Positions 18,679 through 26,424 of a DNA stretch of 64,000 bases are shown piece after piece; within the stretch, counting starts at the first letter, position 1; each line of letters starts with the position of its first letter. Position numbers and translations under genes: made by a program. Below the pieces are notes generated by a model, which worked only from the letters and a program-made list of their open reading frames with translations, was not told where the DNA came from and searched no databases. Source of the stretch: Sulfurospirillum multivorans DSM 12446. GTDB lineage: Bacteria; Campylobacterota; Campylobacteria; Campylobacterales; Sulfurospirillaceae. The DNA is taken from positions 2,489,654-2,553,653 of the forward strand of contig NZ_CP007201.1 of the NCBI RefSeq assembly GCF_000568815.1, written 5' to 3'.

Positions 18679-20389
18679 CCCCTTTGATATAGCGCGTCTT
18701 TTTGGCTTCTTTGATTTTGGTGATGTCCACTAAAATAAAGCTATCCACACAGTTAGCGAACTCTTTGTCGATGTTAAAATCTAAAAAGGAAATTCCACCC
18801 TCTTCACAGAGTTCCGTGTACTGTTTATACAGCGTTGGCACACTAAGATCCATGTGTGAGAGTTGCTCTTTTAAAACGGCAAAGTCCTCTTTATAATCAT
18901 CGCCTTTGAAAAAAGAGAGTGCTTCTTCTTTCTCTAACTTACTCATAAAAAATGAGTTTCGCGCGAGCACCAAGGATTGTGCTGAACCAAAATAAAGGGA
19001 ATAGAAGGTGATGATGAGATTTTTGGCGATTTTAGGATAAACATCGCTCAAACTCACAGGACCGTACATGTAACGAATATGCGGATTTTTAAACAAATAC
19101 GCCCCAATGCCTTGCCAGAGATAATCAAGGGCACGTGTGCCCCAATAGCGTGGCTGAACAAAACTTCGCCCTAGCTCAATGGAGTTGTGCAAATAAGGCT
19201 CAAATTCAGGGGCAAATTCAAAAAGGCTGTGTGAATAAAACCCTTCCATTCCAAAATACTCACTGATATAATTGGCTTCGCCAATACGATACGCGCCCAC
19301 GACTTCAAGCTCGTCATCGTCCCATAACACGATGTGTTTATAGTGTTTATCAAACGCATCCACATCGCGTTTTCCACCTGTTCCCTCTTCCACTTTACGA
19401 AACGTAAACTCTCGCAAACGTCCTATCTCTTTCATCAAAATAGAACCTGCTTCATACTCATACAGATAGATTTTTTTGCCATCACTCGTTTGACCTAAAA
19501 GGGTGGATTTTTTAAGTTCAGCGCGTATGGCTTTGCGCTCTTCAGGATGCGCGATCGCTCTTTGGGTCGCAAAAATTCCCTTTTTACCTTTACTGATTTT
19601 ATAAAGATGTTTTTTCAAAAGCGTAATCAAGGTTGTGTCGCTAAAGCCTGAGCTTTGAAGTGTTTTATAGGTGATCATCTCGCCAATTTTAAAATTAATC
19701 ACTTTGGAGCGTTTTTTAAACATCTCGCTGGCAAGTAAAAAGGTCGATATTTTTTTGTTGATCATCGAAAGGGTGTAAAAAAGTGGCGAATTTTTCGCAT
19801 CAATAAACACCGGTAAAAGAGGTGAATTGGTCTTTTGCGCAAACTTTAAAAAGCCTTTTTTCCATTTCGTATCTTTAATGCCTGTTGGCTGAGCCCGTGA
19901 GACTTCACCGGAAGGAAAGACGATAAGTGCTTCGTCACGCTCAAGCGCATCGTACACTTTTTTGATCGACTCTTTCGCCGTTGCACCTGTAAGATTATCG
20001 ATGGGAATGATCAGTCCGCTGAGCGGTTCAATCTGCATCAACACATCATTTGCGAGCACTTTCACATCGCTTCGTATCTCTTTGATCAGCGAGATAAGTG
20101 CCAACGCGTCCAGTGCGCCTAACGGGTGATTTGCGATGATGATGATGCGACCAGAAGAAGGGATATTGGTTTTATCTTTATTAGAGATGGTGTAGCCAAA
20201 GTTAAAATACTCCAGCACCGCTTCGACAAAATCAAACCCACGATACGCCTCTCCGTGCATTAAAAAATCGTTAATCTCATCTTGATGAAGTAGCTTTTTC
20301 AGGAGATAAACAACGAAATTTCTCACAATACTCGGATAATAGACAATGCTAGGGTACTTGAGGCTTAACGTTTTTTCTACATCTACCAT
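18662..20389 (-). CDS. olsF: OlsF-like bifunctional acyltransferase (PlsC-type domain + OlsB/GNAT-like domain), ornithine-lipid synthesis
   Basis: 575 residues in two domains. The N-terminal half is a lysophospholipid-acyltransferase domain with the histidine/aspartate motif NHPLGALD (H88, D94; five residues between) and the FPEGT-equivalent FPSGE (158-162). The C-terminal part, from about residue 315, is an OlsB/hemolysin-type N-acyltransferase domain (GRLREFTFRKVEEG, DVDAFDKHYKHIVLWD, VVGAYRIG, ELGRSFVQPRYWG). This order matches OlsF proteins, which make both acyl bonds of ornithine lipid, a phosphorus-free membrane lipid. AAAGGAGC precedes the ATG. The promoter carries the Pho-type operator also found at pstS, which fits replacement of phospholipids in phosphate starvation. 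Activity is inferred, not shown. Confidence 0.82.
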   Translation of the reverse strand: MVDVEKTLSLKYPSIVYYPSIVRNFVVYLLKKLLHQDEINDFLMHGEAYRGFDFVEAVLEYFNFGYTISNKDKTNIPSSGRIIIIANHPLGALDALALISLIKEIRSDVKVLANDVLMQIEPLSGLIIPIDNLTGATAKESIKKVYDALERDEALIVFPSGEVSRAQPTGIKDTKWKKGFLKFAQKTNSPLLPVFIDAKNSPLFYTLSMINKKISTFLLASEMFKKRSKVINFKIGEMITYKTLQSSGFSDTTLITLLKKHLYKISKGKKGIFATQRAIAHPEERKAIRAELKKSTLLGQTSDGKKIYLYEYEAGSILMKEIGRLREFTFRKVEEGTGGKRDVDAFDKHYKHIVLWDDDELEVVGAYRIGEANYISEYFGMEGFYSHSLFEFAPEFEPYLHNSIELGRSFVQPRYWGTRALDYLWQGIGAYLFKNPHIRYMYGPVSLSDVYPKIAKNLIITFYSLYFGSAQSLVLARNSFFMSKLEKEEALSFFKGDDYKEDFAVLKEQLSHMDLSVPTLYKQYTELCEEGGISFLDFNIDKEFANCVDSFILVDITKIKEAKKTRYIKGEASPK

Positions 20390-20421
20390 GAATGCTCCTT
20401 TACGTTTATTATTTTGGACTG

Positions 20422-20453
20422 ATTATATGGTGAGCTGATTACGATGTGGTAAC
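20422..20453 (-). promoter_or_regulatory. Pho-type operator and promoter of the olsF-like gene
   Basis: Read on the minus strand: GTTACCACATC (20453-20443), GTAATCAGCTC (20442-20432), ACCA, -10 TATAAT (20427-20422). The repeat period (11 bp) and distance to the -10 match those before pstS, phoU and the phoH-like gene. Only 17 bp separate it from the divergent phoU operator. Confidence 0.8.
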
Positions 20454-20470
20454 GCTGAGAGGGTTTTTAT

Positions 20471-20502
20471 GTTACCATATTGTAATGATTTCAAACTACA
20501 AT
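20471..20502 (+). promoter_or_regulatory. Pho-type operator and promoter of phoU and the two-component genes
   Basis: GTTACCATATT (20471-20481), GTAATGATTTC (20482-20492), AAAC, -10 TACAAT (20497-20502). Same layout and spacing as before pstS, olsF-like and phoH-like genes. As it drives the regulator operon itself, it implies positive autoregulation. Confidence 0.8.
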
Positions 20503-20529
20503 GATGGCAAACTATTATAAGGAAAACGT

Positions 20530-21198
20530 ATGCTTCAAAAATATGAAGAGAGACTTATTGAGATCAAACGAATGTTGATTGATTTAGGTTCTGAAATCTC
20601 TATGGCAAGTGAAAAAGCTCTTTGCGGTATGGAAAGTTTAGATATATCTCGTTTTGACTCGGCAAAAACCCTTCTTAAAAACATTGAAAACAGAGCCAAT
20701 GCTATTGATAATGAAATCGTTGTTGCACTCGCCCTTTTTGGACCGGAAGCAAAAGATTTACGTAAGATGGTTGCGTATCTTAAAATCACCAATGAACTGG
20801 TCAAGATTGCTGAAAACATTCGTGGGTTTAGCAAACGTATGGCACAACATCTTCAAGGCGATGTACCGTTTGTCTCTTTGCATGAATACTCCACGCATTT
20901 GTGTAAAACATCGATTAAAGCGGTCACCTTAGCCATCAGCACGATCGAAATCGGTGATCCTGAGACACTGGAAGACATCTACCGAAGGGTTAAAGTTGAA
21001 GAGAGCAAGAGCGATGATCTTTACTCGATTTTGGAGAAAAACATCCTCAGTGACATTGCAAAAATGATCGACCAATCGGCTGATTTTATCCAAATTCTTA
21101 GCACCATGCGAAAGTTGGAACGTATGGCAGATCGTAGTGTAAATATTGTACAATTAATGATCTTCGCACGTGTGGGTGGAGAGATGAAGACGTATTAA
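20530..21198 (+). CDS. phoU: Phosphate signalling regulator PhoU
   Basis: 222 residues with the two three-helix repeats of PhoU: first repeat FDSAKTLLKNIENRANAIDN with VVALALFGPEAKDLR, second with the matching VKVEESKSDDLYSIL and LERMADRSVNIVQLM. PhoU damps the PhoR-type kinase when phosphate is plentiful and modulates the Pst transporter. Ribosome site AAGGAAAA before the ATG. First gene of phoU-phoB-phoR-type operon, with its own Pho-type promoter, divergent from the olsF-like gene. Confidence 0.93.
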   Translation: MLQKYEERLIEIKRMLIDLGSEISMASEKALCGMESLDISRFDSAKTLLKNIENRANAIDNEIVVALALFGPEAKDLRKMVAYLKITNELVKIAENIRGFSKRMAQHLQGDVPFVSLHEYSTHLCKTSIKAVTLAISTIEIGDPETLEDIYRRVKVEESKSDDLYSILEKNILSDIAKMIDQSADFIQILSTMRKLERMADRSVNIVQLMIFARVGGEMKTY

Positions 21199-21248
21199 GT
21201 TAACACGCATTTCAAGCGCTTTGAATTTTTCGTGTATTATGAGGTAAA

Positions 21249-21920
21249 ATGAAACAGACTATTTTGATTATTGAAGATGAAGAAGATTTACTCGAACTCT
21301 TAGAGTACCATCTTCAAAAAGAGGGTTACGAAACACTGGGATTTTTAAGCAGTAGAAATGTTGAAAAATGCCTCCAAGAAGAACCAATTGATCTTTTAAT
21401 CGTGGATCGTAACCTCCCTGGGGTTGAAGGAAGTGAATTTGTAGAGAACTTGCGTAAGAAAGGGTTCTCTCAAGCGGTCATTTTTGTGACCGCAAAAAAC
21501 AGTGATACCCACATCGAAGAGGGATTTTTAAGAGGGTGCGATGACTACGTCACGAAGCCTTACAACATGAAAGAGCTCTTGCTTCGCATCAAAGCTATCT
21601 TAGCACGCACCGCACCTACAAGCAAAAATACGCTCTCGTATCGCGATCTCATCTTAGACCTTGAAGCGCACCGCTTGTCTGTCAATGACAAAGATGTGGA
21701 GCTTACAAAGCTGGAGTTTGATCTGCTCAAAACAATGATAGAAAATAAAACCGCTGTTTTAAGCCGCGAATTTTTGCTCGAACATGTTTGGAAAAACGAT
21801 GAATTTTTTCAAGATAAAACGGTCAATGTCGCCATCAATCGCCTCAAACAAAAGATAGATCCAACCAAAGAGAAGGAGTACATCAAATCCATCTGGGGAG
21901 TAGGATATAGCTTATGCTAA
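21249..21920 (+). CDS. phoB: PhoB-type response regulator (OmpR/PhoB family)
   Basis: 223 residues. Receiver domain: acidic pair in IIEDEEDLL, phosphoacceptor Asp in LIVDRNLPG, VTAKN and the Lys of TKPYN. The winged helix is at about residues 130-223 (LTKLEFDLLKTMIEN, VAINRLKQKID, IWGVGYSL). Its place behind phoU and the Pho-type repeats before four nearby operons make phosphate control the likely role. The gene overlaps the following kinase gene by 7 bp. The symbol is by role and context; relatives in Campylobacter are called PhosR. Confidence 0.88.
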   Translation: MKQTILIIEDEEDLLELLEYHLQKEGYETLGFLSSRNVEKCLQEEPIDLLIVDRNLPGVEGSEFVENLRKKGFSQAVIFVTAKNSDTHIEEGFLRGCDDYVTKPYNMKELLLRIKAILARTAPTSKNTLSYRDLILDLEAHRLSVNDKDVELTKLEFDLLKTMIENKTAVLSREFLLEHVWKNDEFFQDKTVNVAINRLKQKIDPTKEKEYIKSIWGVGYSLC

Positions 21921-23314
21921 TGCTTCATCAACATGTGACCAGAGCGCTTCTCACCCTTTTTCTTGGCACCTTATTTCTTTCGGGCTTGGTGAGTTATTTT
22001 ACAATTAAAAGTGACAACATAGAACGTTACCAAATGGAGCTTGAATCGCACATCAAGATCATCAAGCACCAACTTCCGCATATCGAAGACTTTGAAGCTT
22101 TCGCGAAGATGATCAAAGAGAGTTCGAACATTCGTTTTACCCTCATTGATGAAGCAGGTGTCGTCCTTGTCGATAGCGACAAAGACAATGAAACGATGGA
22201 CAACCACTCACACCGCGAAGAGATCATCAAAGCTCAAAAAGTAGAATTTGCCCATGCGGTGCGTTTTTCTGATTCGGTGCAGAGTAACTTTTTGTATGTG
22301 GCGCATCGGTTTAAACTAAATGATCGCATCCTTTTTTTACGTCTTGCCACGAATATTGATACGATTATGTACACCTTCTACAACCTTTGGATCAAACTGA
22401 CCATTATCTTTGGTCTCAACATCTTAGCAGGACTGTATGGCGCGTATGTGTTCAGTCAAAAAGTTCGCCACGAAATCGATAAGATCATCGAAAATCTCCA
22501 ACAAATTGCCGACAAAGACTACAAAATCAGCCTCTCGTCTCACTTCTGTTTGGAGTTCTTTGAGATTGCCAATTACCTTAAAAAACTGGCAGCCAAATTG
22601 GAAAAACGTGCCAAGCAAAAACGCAAATACACCGCCAAGATCAAGCTCATAAGCCAACAAAGAAGCGACGTTATCTCTGCTATTAGCCATGAGTTTAAAA
22701 ACCCTATTGCGTCCATTATGGGCTATGCGCAAACACTTCTGGATGATCCGCTTGCGAACCCGCAAATTAGGGAGCGCTTTTTAGGTAAAATCGTTCAAAA
22801 TGGACAAAAAATCTCTGGAATGATCGACCGACTCACACTGACAACCAAGTTTGAAAATGGTGACTTTAACACGCAAAACAGTACGTTTGATGTGGTCAAA
22901 ATGACGCAAGATATCGCGCAAAACTTTAGGGAAAAACACCACAATCGCCCCATTGTCTGCACCCTTCCTGAGACATTTCCCATTACGGCTGATCGCACGA
23001 TGATCGAAATCGTCATCTCCAATCTCATCGACAACGCACTCAAATACTCCGACGATACCATCGAGATTTACCTCACAGAGGGATCTTTACATGTAAAAGA
23101 TAATGGCGTTGGCATTAAGGAAGAAGAGATCGAAAAAGTAACCCAAAAATTCTACCGCTCCAACTCGCATTCGTGGGACAATTCGATGGGACTTGGGCTT
23201 GCATTGGTGAATTACATCCTCAAGATGCACAACTCCATGCTTGAAATACAAAGTAGCTTAGGCGTAGGATCTGATTTTTCATTTAAATTACCTTCAAACA
23301 ATGTTGTATTATGA
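21914..23314 (+). CDS. phoR: PhoR-type sensor histidine kinase
   Basis: 466 residues. Membrane helix at about 10-32, a periplasmic domain of about 120 residues, second helix at about 158-180, HAMP-like linker, dimerisation helix with phosphoacceptor His in ISHEFKNPIASIMG, and ATPase domain with N box NLIDNALKYS, KDNGVGIKEEE and GLGLALV. Overlaps the response regulator, so the two are a cognate pair. A TTACATGTAA palindrome sits inside the ATPase domain, coding LHVK in GSLHVKDNGVG just where this family expects variable sequence before DNG. Confidence 0.9.
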   Translation: MLMLHQHVTRALLTLFLGTLFLSGLVSYFTIKSDNIERYQMELESHIKIIKHQLPHIEDFEAFAKMIKESSNIRFTLIDEAGVVLVDSDKDNETMDNHSHREEIIKAQKVEFAHAVRFSDSVQSNFLYVAHRFKLNDRILFLRLATNIDTIMYTFYNLWIKLTIIFGLNILAGLYGAYVFSQKVRHEIDKIIENLQQIADKDYKISLSSHFCLEFFEIANYLKKLAAKLEKRAKQKRKYTAKIKLISQQRSDVISAISHEFKNPIASIMGYAQTLLDDPLANPQIRERFLGKIVQNGQKISGMIDRLTLTTKFENGDFNTQNSTFDVVKMTQDIAQNFREKHHNRPIVCTLPETFPITADRTMIEIVISNLIDNALKYSDDTIEIYLTEGSLHVKDNGVGIKEEEIEKVTQKFYRSNSHSWDNSMGLGLALVNYILKMHNSMLEIQSSLGVGSDFSFKLPSNNVVL

Positions 23315-23359
23315 TACGCAAGAAAAAGCGTAGCTTTTAGACATTTACAAAGGTTTTAT

Positions 23360-23779
23360 ATGTATCAAATGGGTGAACCTCGCATCAAAATCGTCGCTAT
23401 GCCAAAAGACACCAACCCCTCTGGTAATATCTTCGGAGGTTGGATCATGTCGCAAATGGACATCGCTGGAAGTCTCGCCGTACGTGATCTCAACGTGGGA
23501 CGTGTCGTAACCGTTGCGGTACAATCCATGGAATTTCGAGAAGCCGTCAAAGTGGGCGATGTACTAAGCTGTTACGCTAAGATCATTACTGTAGGCAAAA
23601 CATCGATTACCGTGCGCATCGAAGTTAACGCCGAGCGCTCTATCGAAGGCACTCACCGCTGTTTACATGTAACGAGTGCGGTCATCACCTACGTAAACGT
23701 CTCAACGGATGGTAAAAAAACGCCTATTCCCTACACGGAAAATGAACTGATCGCACTGGGTATTGAAGTAAAAGCGTAG
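23360..23779 (+). CDS. yciA: YciA-type acyl-CoA thioesterase
   Basis: 139 residues, single hotdog domain. Family motifs: NPSGNIFGGWIMSQMD (nucleophile/acid helix), TVAVQSMEFREAVKVGD and the GKTSITVRIEV strand. It hydrolyses acyl-CoAs in the cytoplasm, with broad chain range in known YciA enzymes. Monocistronic in appearance. A palindrome at 23663 encodes LHVT in HRCLHVTSAVITYV. Confidence 0.9.
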   Translation: MYQMGEPRIKIVAMPKDTNPSGNIFGGWIMSQMDIAGSLAVRDLNVGRVVTVAVQSMEFREAVKVGDVLSCYAKIITVGKTSITVRIEVNAERSIEGTHRCLHVTSAVITYVNVSTDGKKTPIPYTENELIALGIEVKA

Positions 23780-23836
23780 TCTGCTATACTGTTTGGTACA
23801 AAGAGTATCATACTCCACCGCGCAAAGGATACGCAC

Positions 23837-24247
23837 ATGCAGTCAAAAACATGGTATGCCAATTTTACAAAGTATCTTGCCAAGCTCACGGGTAAATCAA
23901 GTACCTTTACCCTCTCCATTCTGATCATCGTTGTCTGGCTCATCAGTGGACCTTTTTTTCACTACAGCGATACATGGCAACTCGTGATTAACACGACAAC
24001 GACGATTATCACGTTTATGATGGTTTTTGTCATTCAAAACACTCAAAATCGCGACACAGAAGCAATGCAGGTTAAACTCGATGAGCTGATTCGCGTCACG
24101 CAAGGAGCACACAACGCTTTGCTTGATTTGGAAGAACTCGAAGAAGATCAGATTGAACAGTTTCGCAAGCATTACGAAATGCTCGCCGAAAAAGCACGAA
24201 AAGCACTCGCAAAAGGCGGCATCGACACCAATACACTCGATGAATAA
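23837..24247 (+). CDS. Small membrane protein of the low-affinity iron permease (Fet4-like) family
   Basis: 136 residues: a basic N-terminus, two membrane helices (about 25-45 and 50-70) with the linking pattern VVWLISGPFF and TTTTIITFMMVFVIQNTQNRDT, then a soluble helical tail with VKLDELIRVTQGAHN. This is the bacterial family named after yeast low-affinity iron permease, whose transport function in bacteria is unproven. AAAGGA precedes the ATG. A palindrome begins 3 bp behind the stop. Confidence 0.85.
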   Translation: MQSKTWYANFTKYLAKLTGKSSTFTLSILIIVVWLISGPFFHYSDTWQLVINTTTTIITFMMVFVIQNTQNRDTEAMQVKLDELIRVTQGAHNALLDLEELEEDQIEQFRKHYEMLAEKARKALAKGGIDTNTLDE

Positions 24248-24263
24248 GCTTTACATGTAAAGA

Positions 24264-24593
24264 TCAATCGACAATAAAAAGCTTCGCTCCACACGGCGTA
24301 TACGAACGATGCGCCATTGTATCATCCGCCACTTCGTAACTCATACCCGCTTTTAAAAGATGCACGTCGCCGTTTTCAAGCTCCGTGTAAAGCTCACCCT
24401 CTAAACACAAAAGAATATGCCCTTTTTGACACCAATGATCGGCTTTATAACCAGCCGTATACTCAACCATGCGCACACGAATATTGCCACACTGCTTCGT
24501 TCGCCAAAAGGCACTGCCACTTTCGCCTGTGTGCTCTATTTTTTCGATACTCTCCCAATCGGTTGTACCAAAAGGGATGCTGGTCATTTGCAT
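24264..24593 (-). CDS. Cupin-fold protein of the DHCW-motif type
   Basis: 109 residues with one cupin barrel: GYKADHWCQKGHILLCLEGE (metal-site region) and the second motif ADDTMAHRSYTP. The DHWC sequence is characteristic of a small cupin family with no known reaction. The start has AAAGGAAA upstream. It lies tail to tail with the Fet4-like gene and 11 bp beyond the unknown AT-rich gene on the same strand. Confidence 0.82.
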   Translation of the reverse strand: MQMTSIPFGTTDWESIEKIEHTGESGSAFWRTKQCGNIRVRMVEYTAGYKADHWCQKGHILLCLEGELYTELENGDVHLLKAGMSYEVADDTMAHRSYTPCGAKLFIVD

Positions 24594-24604
24594 TGTATTT
24601 CCTT

Positions 24605-25210
24605 TTAAGATGGATTACTAACTTTCCACCTTTCTTTCCAAGCTAAATAATTAAAATCTTCATTATAAAATGATAATGTTCCGACTATCTCATCTATAAG
24701 TATTTCCATATCTGCTATAACATCAGCGCCAACCATAACACCAACAATAGTACCACTTGAGAATTTCCCTTTTGGCATGTGCTTAGCCCAATGAAAATCA
24801 AATCGTTTTTTTACATAATCATCAATAAACTCTTCGGAAGTTTTTCCTTCAAAATTATGCGATGTATAAAATTCAGACAACTTAAGCCATGTATCTTTTA
24901 AAAATTCTATGACATCATAATTACCTTCTCTCATTGAAGAAGTAATGCCTGTATCCCATTTTTTATGAGCATTTTTATAGGCTAAATCTCTTTCTTCAGG
25001 TAAACTCTCTATAAATTTTAAATTATTAATATCGAATACATCTCTTTTAGCTTCGTGCACTTCAGGAATATTATCTATGTTCAAATTATCGATAATTTGT
25101 TTTTTCTTTTCATTTTGTCGTTTTATATAACTAGAAGTCTTTTCAAACAGATAGTCTATGCCAGTAATAACTCCGAAAATAGTTGCAATTATGCCCAAGA
25201 CTTCAAGCAT
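24605..25210 (-). CDS. Unknown protein with one N-terminal membrane helix, linked to HEPN/MNT pair
   Basis: 201 residues, family not recognised. One membrane helix at about 3-20 (LGIIATIFGVITGIDYLF), then a basic linker (KRQNEKKKQ) and an acidic, aromatic-rich soluble domain ending in YLAWKERWKV. The gene overlaps the MNT nucleotidyltransferase gene by 8 bp and is clearly more AT-rich than its neighbours, which suggests later acquisition. Position implies joint expression with the toxin-antitoxin pair. It could be a membrane-tethered effector or just a passenger. Confidence 0.7.
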   Translation of the reverse strand: MLEVLGIIATIFGVITGIDYLFEKTSSYIKRQNEKKKQIIDNLNIDNIPEVHEAKRDVFDINNLKFIESLPEERDLAYKNAHKKWDTGITSSMREGNYDVIEFLKDTWLKLSEFYTSHNFEGKTSEEFIDDYVKKRFDFHWAKHMPKGKFSSGTIVGVMVGADVIADMEILIDEIVGTLSFYNEDFNYLAWKERWKVSNPS

Positions 25211-25520
25211 ATTTAAATTCCTGCATATATATTTTTATTCCACCCTCATCTATCGCCATTTTCAAGGCTTTGTCACTAATCTTATCGTAAATCACAACAT
25301 CAAAAAAATAGGGCAGATTAGTCTCTTCTTCAAGGATATATTTGAGTTTTGCAAGCGTATCGAGGTCGATGTTTTTGCCTTTGATGGCGAGGTCAACATC
25401 GGAAGCTTTTTGGTGTGTTCCAAAAGCGCGGGAGCCAAAGAGTATGACTTCTTCGATGGCATCAAACTTTGTGAAGACTTTGCGCAAGGTTAAGAGTTCT
25501 GTTTCGCTCAGTCCTAGCAT
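25203..25520 (-). CDS. MNT-family nucleotidyltransferase (MntA-like antitoxin)
   Basis: 105 residues, minimal nucleotidyltransferase. The active-site pattern GSRAFGTHQKASDVDLAI holds the GSxxxG loop and the two Asp residues. In HEPN/MNT systems (type VII toxin-antitoxin) this enzyme AMPylates and silences the HEPN ribonuclease. The start codon overlaps the HEPN stop (TAATG), and the end overlaps the unknown gene. All catalytic residues are present. Confidence 0.88.
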   Translation of the reverse strand: MLGLSETELLTLRKVFTKFDAIEEVILFGSRAFGTHQKASDVDLAIKGKNIDLDTLAKLKYILEEETNLPYFFDVVIYDKISDKALKMAIDEGGIKIYMQEFKYA

Positions 25521-25915
25521 TATTTTGTCGCCAATACATCTTTGAGTTTTTCCATCATCGGGTAGTACGTATGCACGATGAGCTTTTTAAGTTCATCCAA
25601 GATGGTTTCATCATACGTGTGCGCACTTAGATTGCGTTTTTCGAGAGCTTCTAGCCATAGTGCACCATCTTCAATGAGTCCGTATTGAAAAGCTTGTTTG
25701 ATGCTCTCTCGGGGACTTTTGACCTCATAGCCCTCTGCCACAAGGTAGTCTTTCATCACTTTCCATGCCAGTTCAAACCCGACTTCAAAAAATTGGATAA
25801 GTCCTGCTTTTTCGATCTCATTGAGGCTCTCTTTTTCCACGGTCATTTTAAGATGCCTCAAAGACTTTTGATAGTTTGTAAAACGTTGCCTAAAGCGCAT
25901 TAATATATCGCTCAT
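25520..25915 (-). CDS. HEPN-domain protein, HI0074-type (toxin partner of MNT)
   Basis: 131 residues, nucleotidyltransferase substrate-binding protein family (HI0074-like). The HEPN ribonuclease signature R-x4-H is visible as RNLSAH in EKRNLSAHTYDE, and the central FFEVGFELAWKVMKDYL is typical. Together with the next gene it forms a HEPN/MNT toxin-antitoxin module on the minus strand. The Tyr after the histidine (HTY) matches the site AMPylated in studied type VII toxins. Confidence 0.88.
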   Translation of the reverse strand: MSDILMRFRQRFTNYQKSLRHLKMTVEKESLNEIEKAGLIQFFEVGFELAWKVMKDYLVAEGYEVKSPRESIKQAFQYGLIEDGALWLEALEKRNLSAHTYDETILDELKKLIVHTYYPMMEKLKDVLATK

Positions 25916-25954
25916 TACTTCACCTTTTATCTGTTGTATCTTTACATGTAAAGC

Positions 25955-26299
25955 TTATTTTTTGTCTTTACTGCCGTATTTTACAGCATACGATTCACCA
26001 AAAACGTACATCGAGTCTAGAACTTTTTTAAGCTCCAAACCGATGGGGCTGAGAGCATATTCGACGCGTGGGGGTACTTCTGCAAATACGGTTCGCTCGA
26101 TTATGTGGTCGGCTTCAAGCTCTTTAAGCTTTTGGGTTACGGTTTTTTGTGTGACTTGCGAGAACGCTTCGCAGATGTCTTTAAACCGCTTTTGACCGCC
26201 GAGTAAAATGTAGACGATAAAGATTTTGCTCTTGTCGTTAATTATTCCCAGTGTCAACTCGACAGGACAGTGGAACTCTTTTTCATTGATTGTTATCAT
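25955..26299 (-). CDS. HxlR-family transcriptional regulator
   Basis: 114 residues, single winged helix of the HxlR type: CPVELTLGIINDKSKIFIVY, GGQKRFKDICEAF, TQKTVTQKLKELEADHII, PRVEYALSPIG. A GTG at 26308 is in frame, but AGAGGTG lies at the right distance for the ATG at 26299. Divergent from the quinone reductase gene, which it probably controls in response to electrophiles or redox stress, as known HxlR/quinone-reductase pairs do. Confidence 0.9.
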   Translation of the reverse strand: MITINEKEFHCPVELTLGIINDKSKIFIVYILLGGQKRFKDICEAFSQVTQKTVTQKLKELEADHIIERTVFAEVPPRVEYALSPIGLELKKVLDSMYVFGESYAVKYGSKDKK

Positions 26300-26324
26300 A
26301 ATGGTCACCTCTTGTTTTGAATTA

Positions 26325-26396
26325 TACCATAATACCTATTTTTGTTCTTTACTTACTTTTTTTTCTGTAAGGTAATTATAAGTTATTTAGGTATAT
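26325..26396. promoter_or_regulatory. Candidate HxlR operator between hxlR-type and quinone reductase genes
   Basis: Within the divergent promoter region, ATACCTAT (26332-26339) is inverted relative to TTAGGTAT (26387-26394), with a further TACC just before the first and AAGGTAA at about 26369. HxlR proteins bind such inverted or tandem short repeats around their own promoters. Confidence 0.45.
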
Positions 26397-26424
26397 ATTT
26401 TCCAAAACACTTTAAGGAGAACCC

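Noticed and set aside
22027-22040. GTTACC matches inside genes, such as 22028 in the kinase gene and 57231 in ompA
   Set aside because: They lack the phased second repeat with a -10 at the fixed distance, and lie within coding sequence.
23315-23345. GCGTAGCTTTTAGA at 23328 as another repeat fragment
   Set aside because: Only about 14 bases match copy B and no hairpin or neighbouring block is present.
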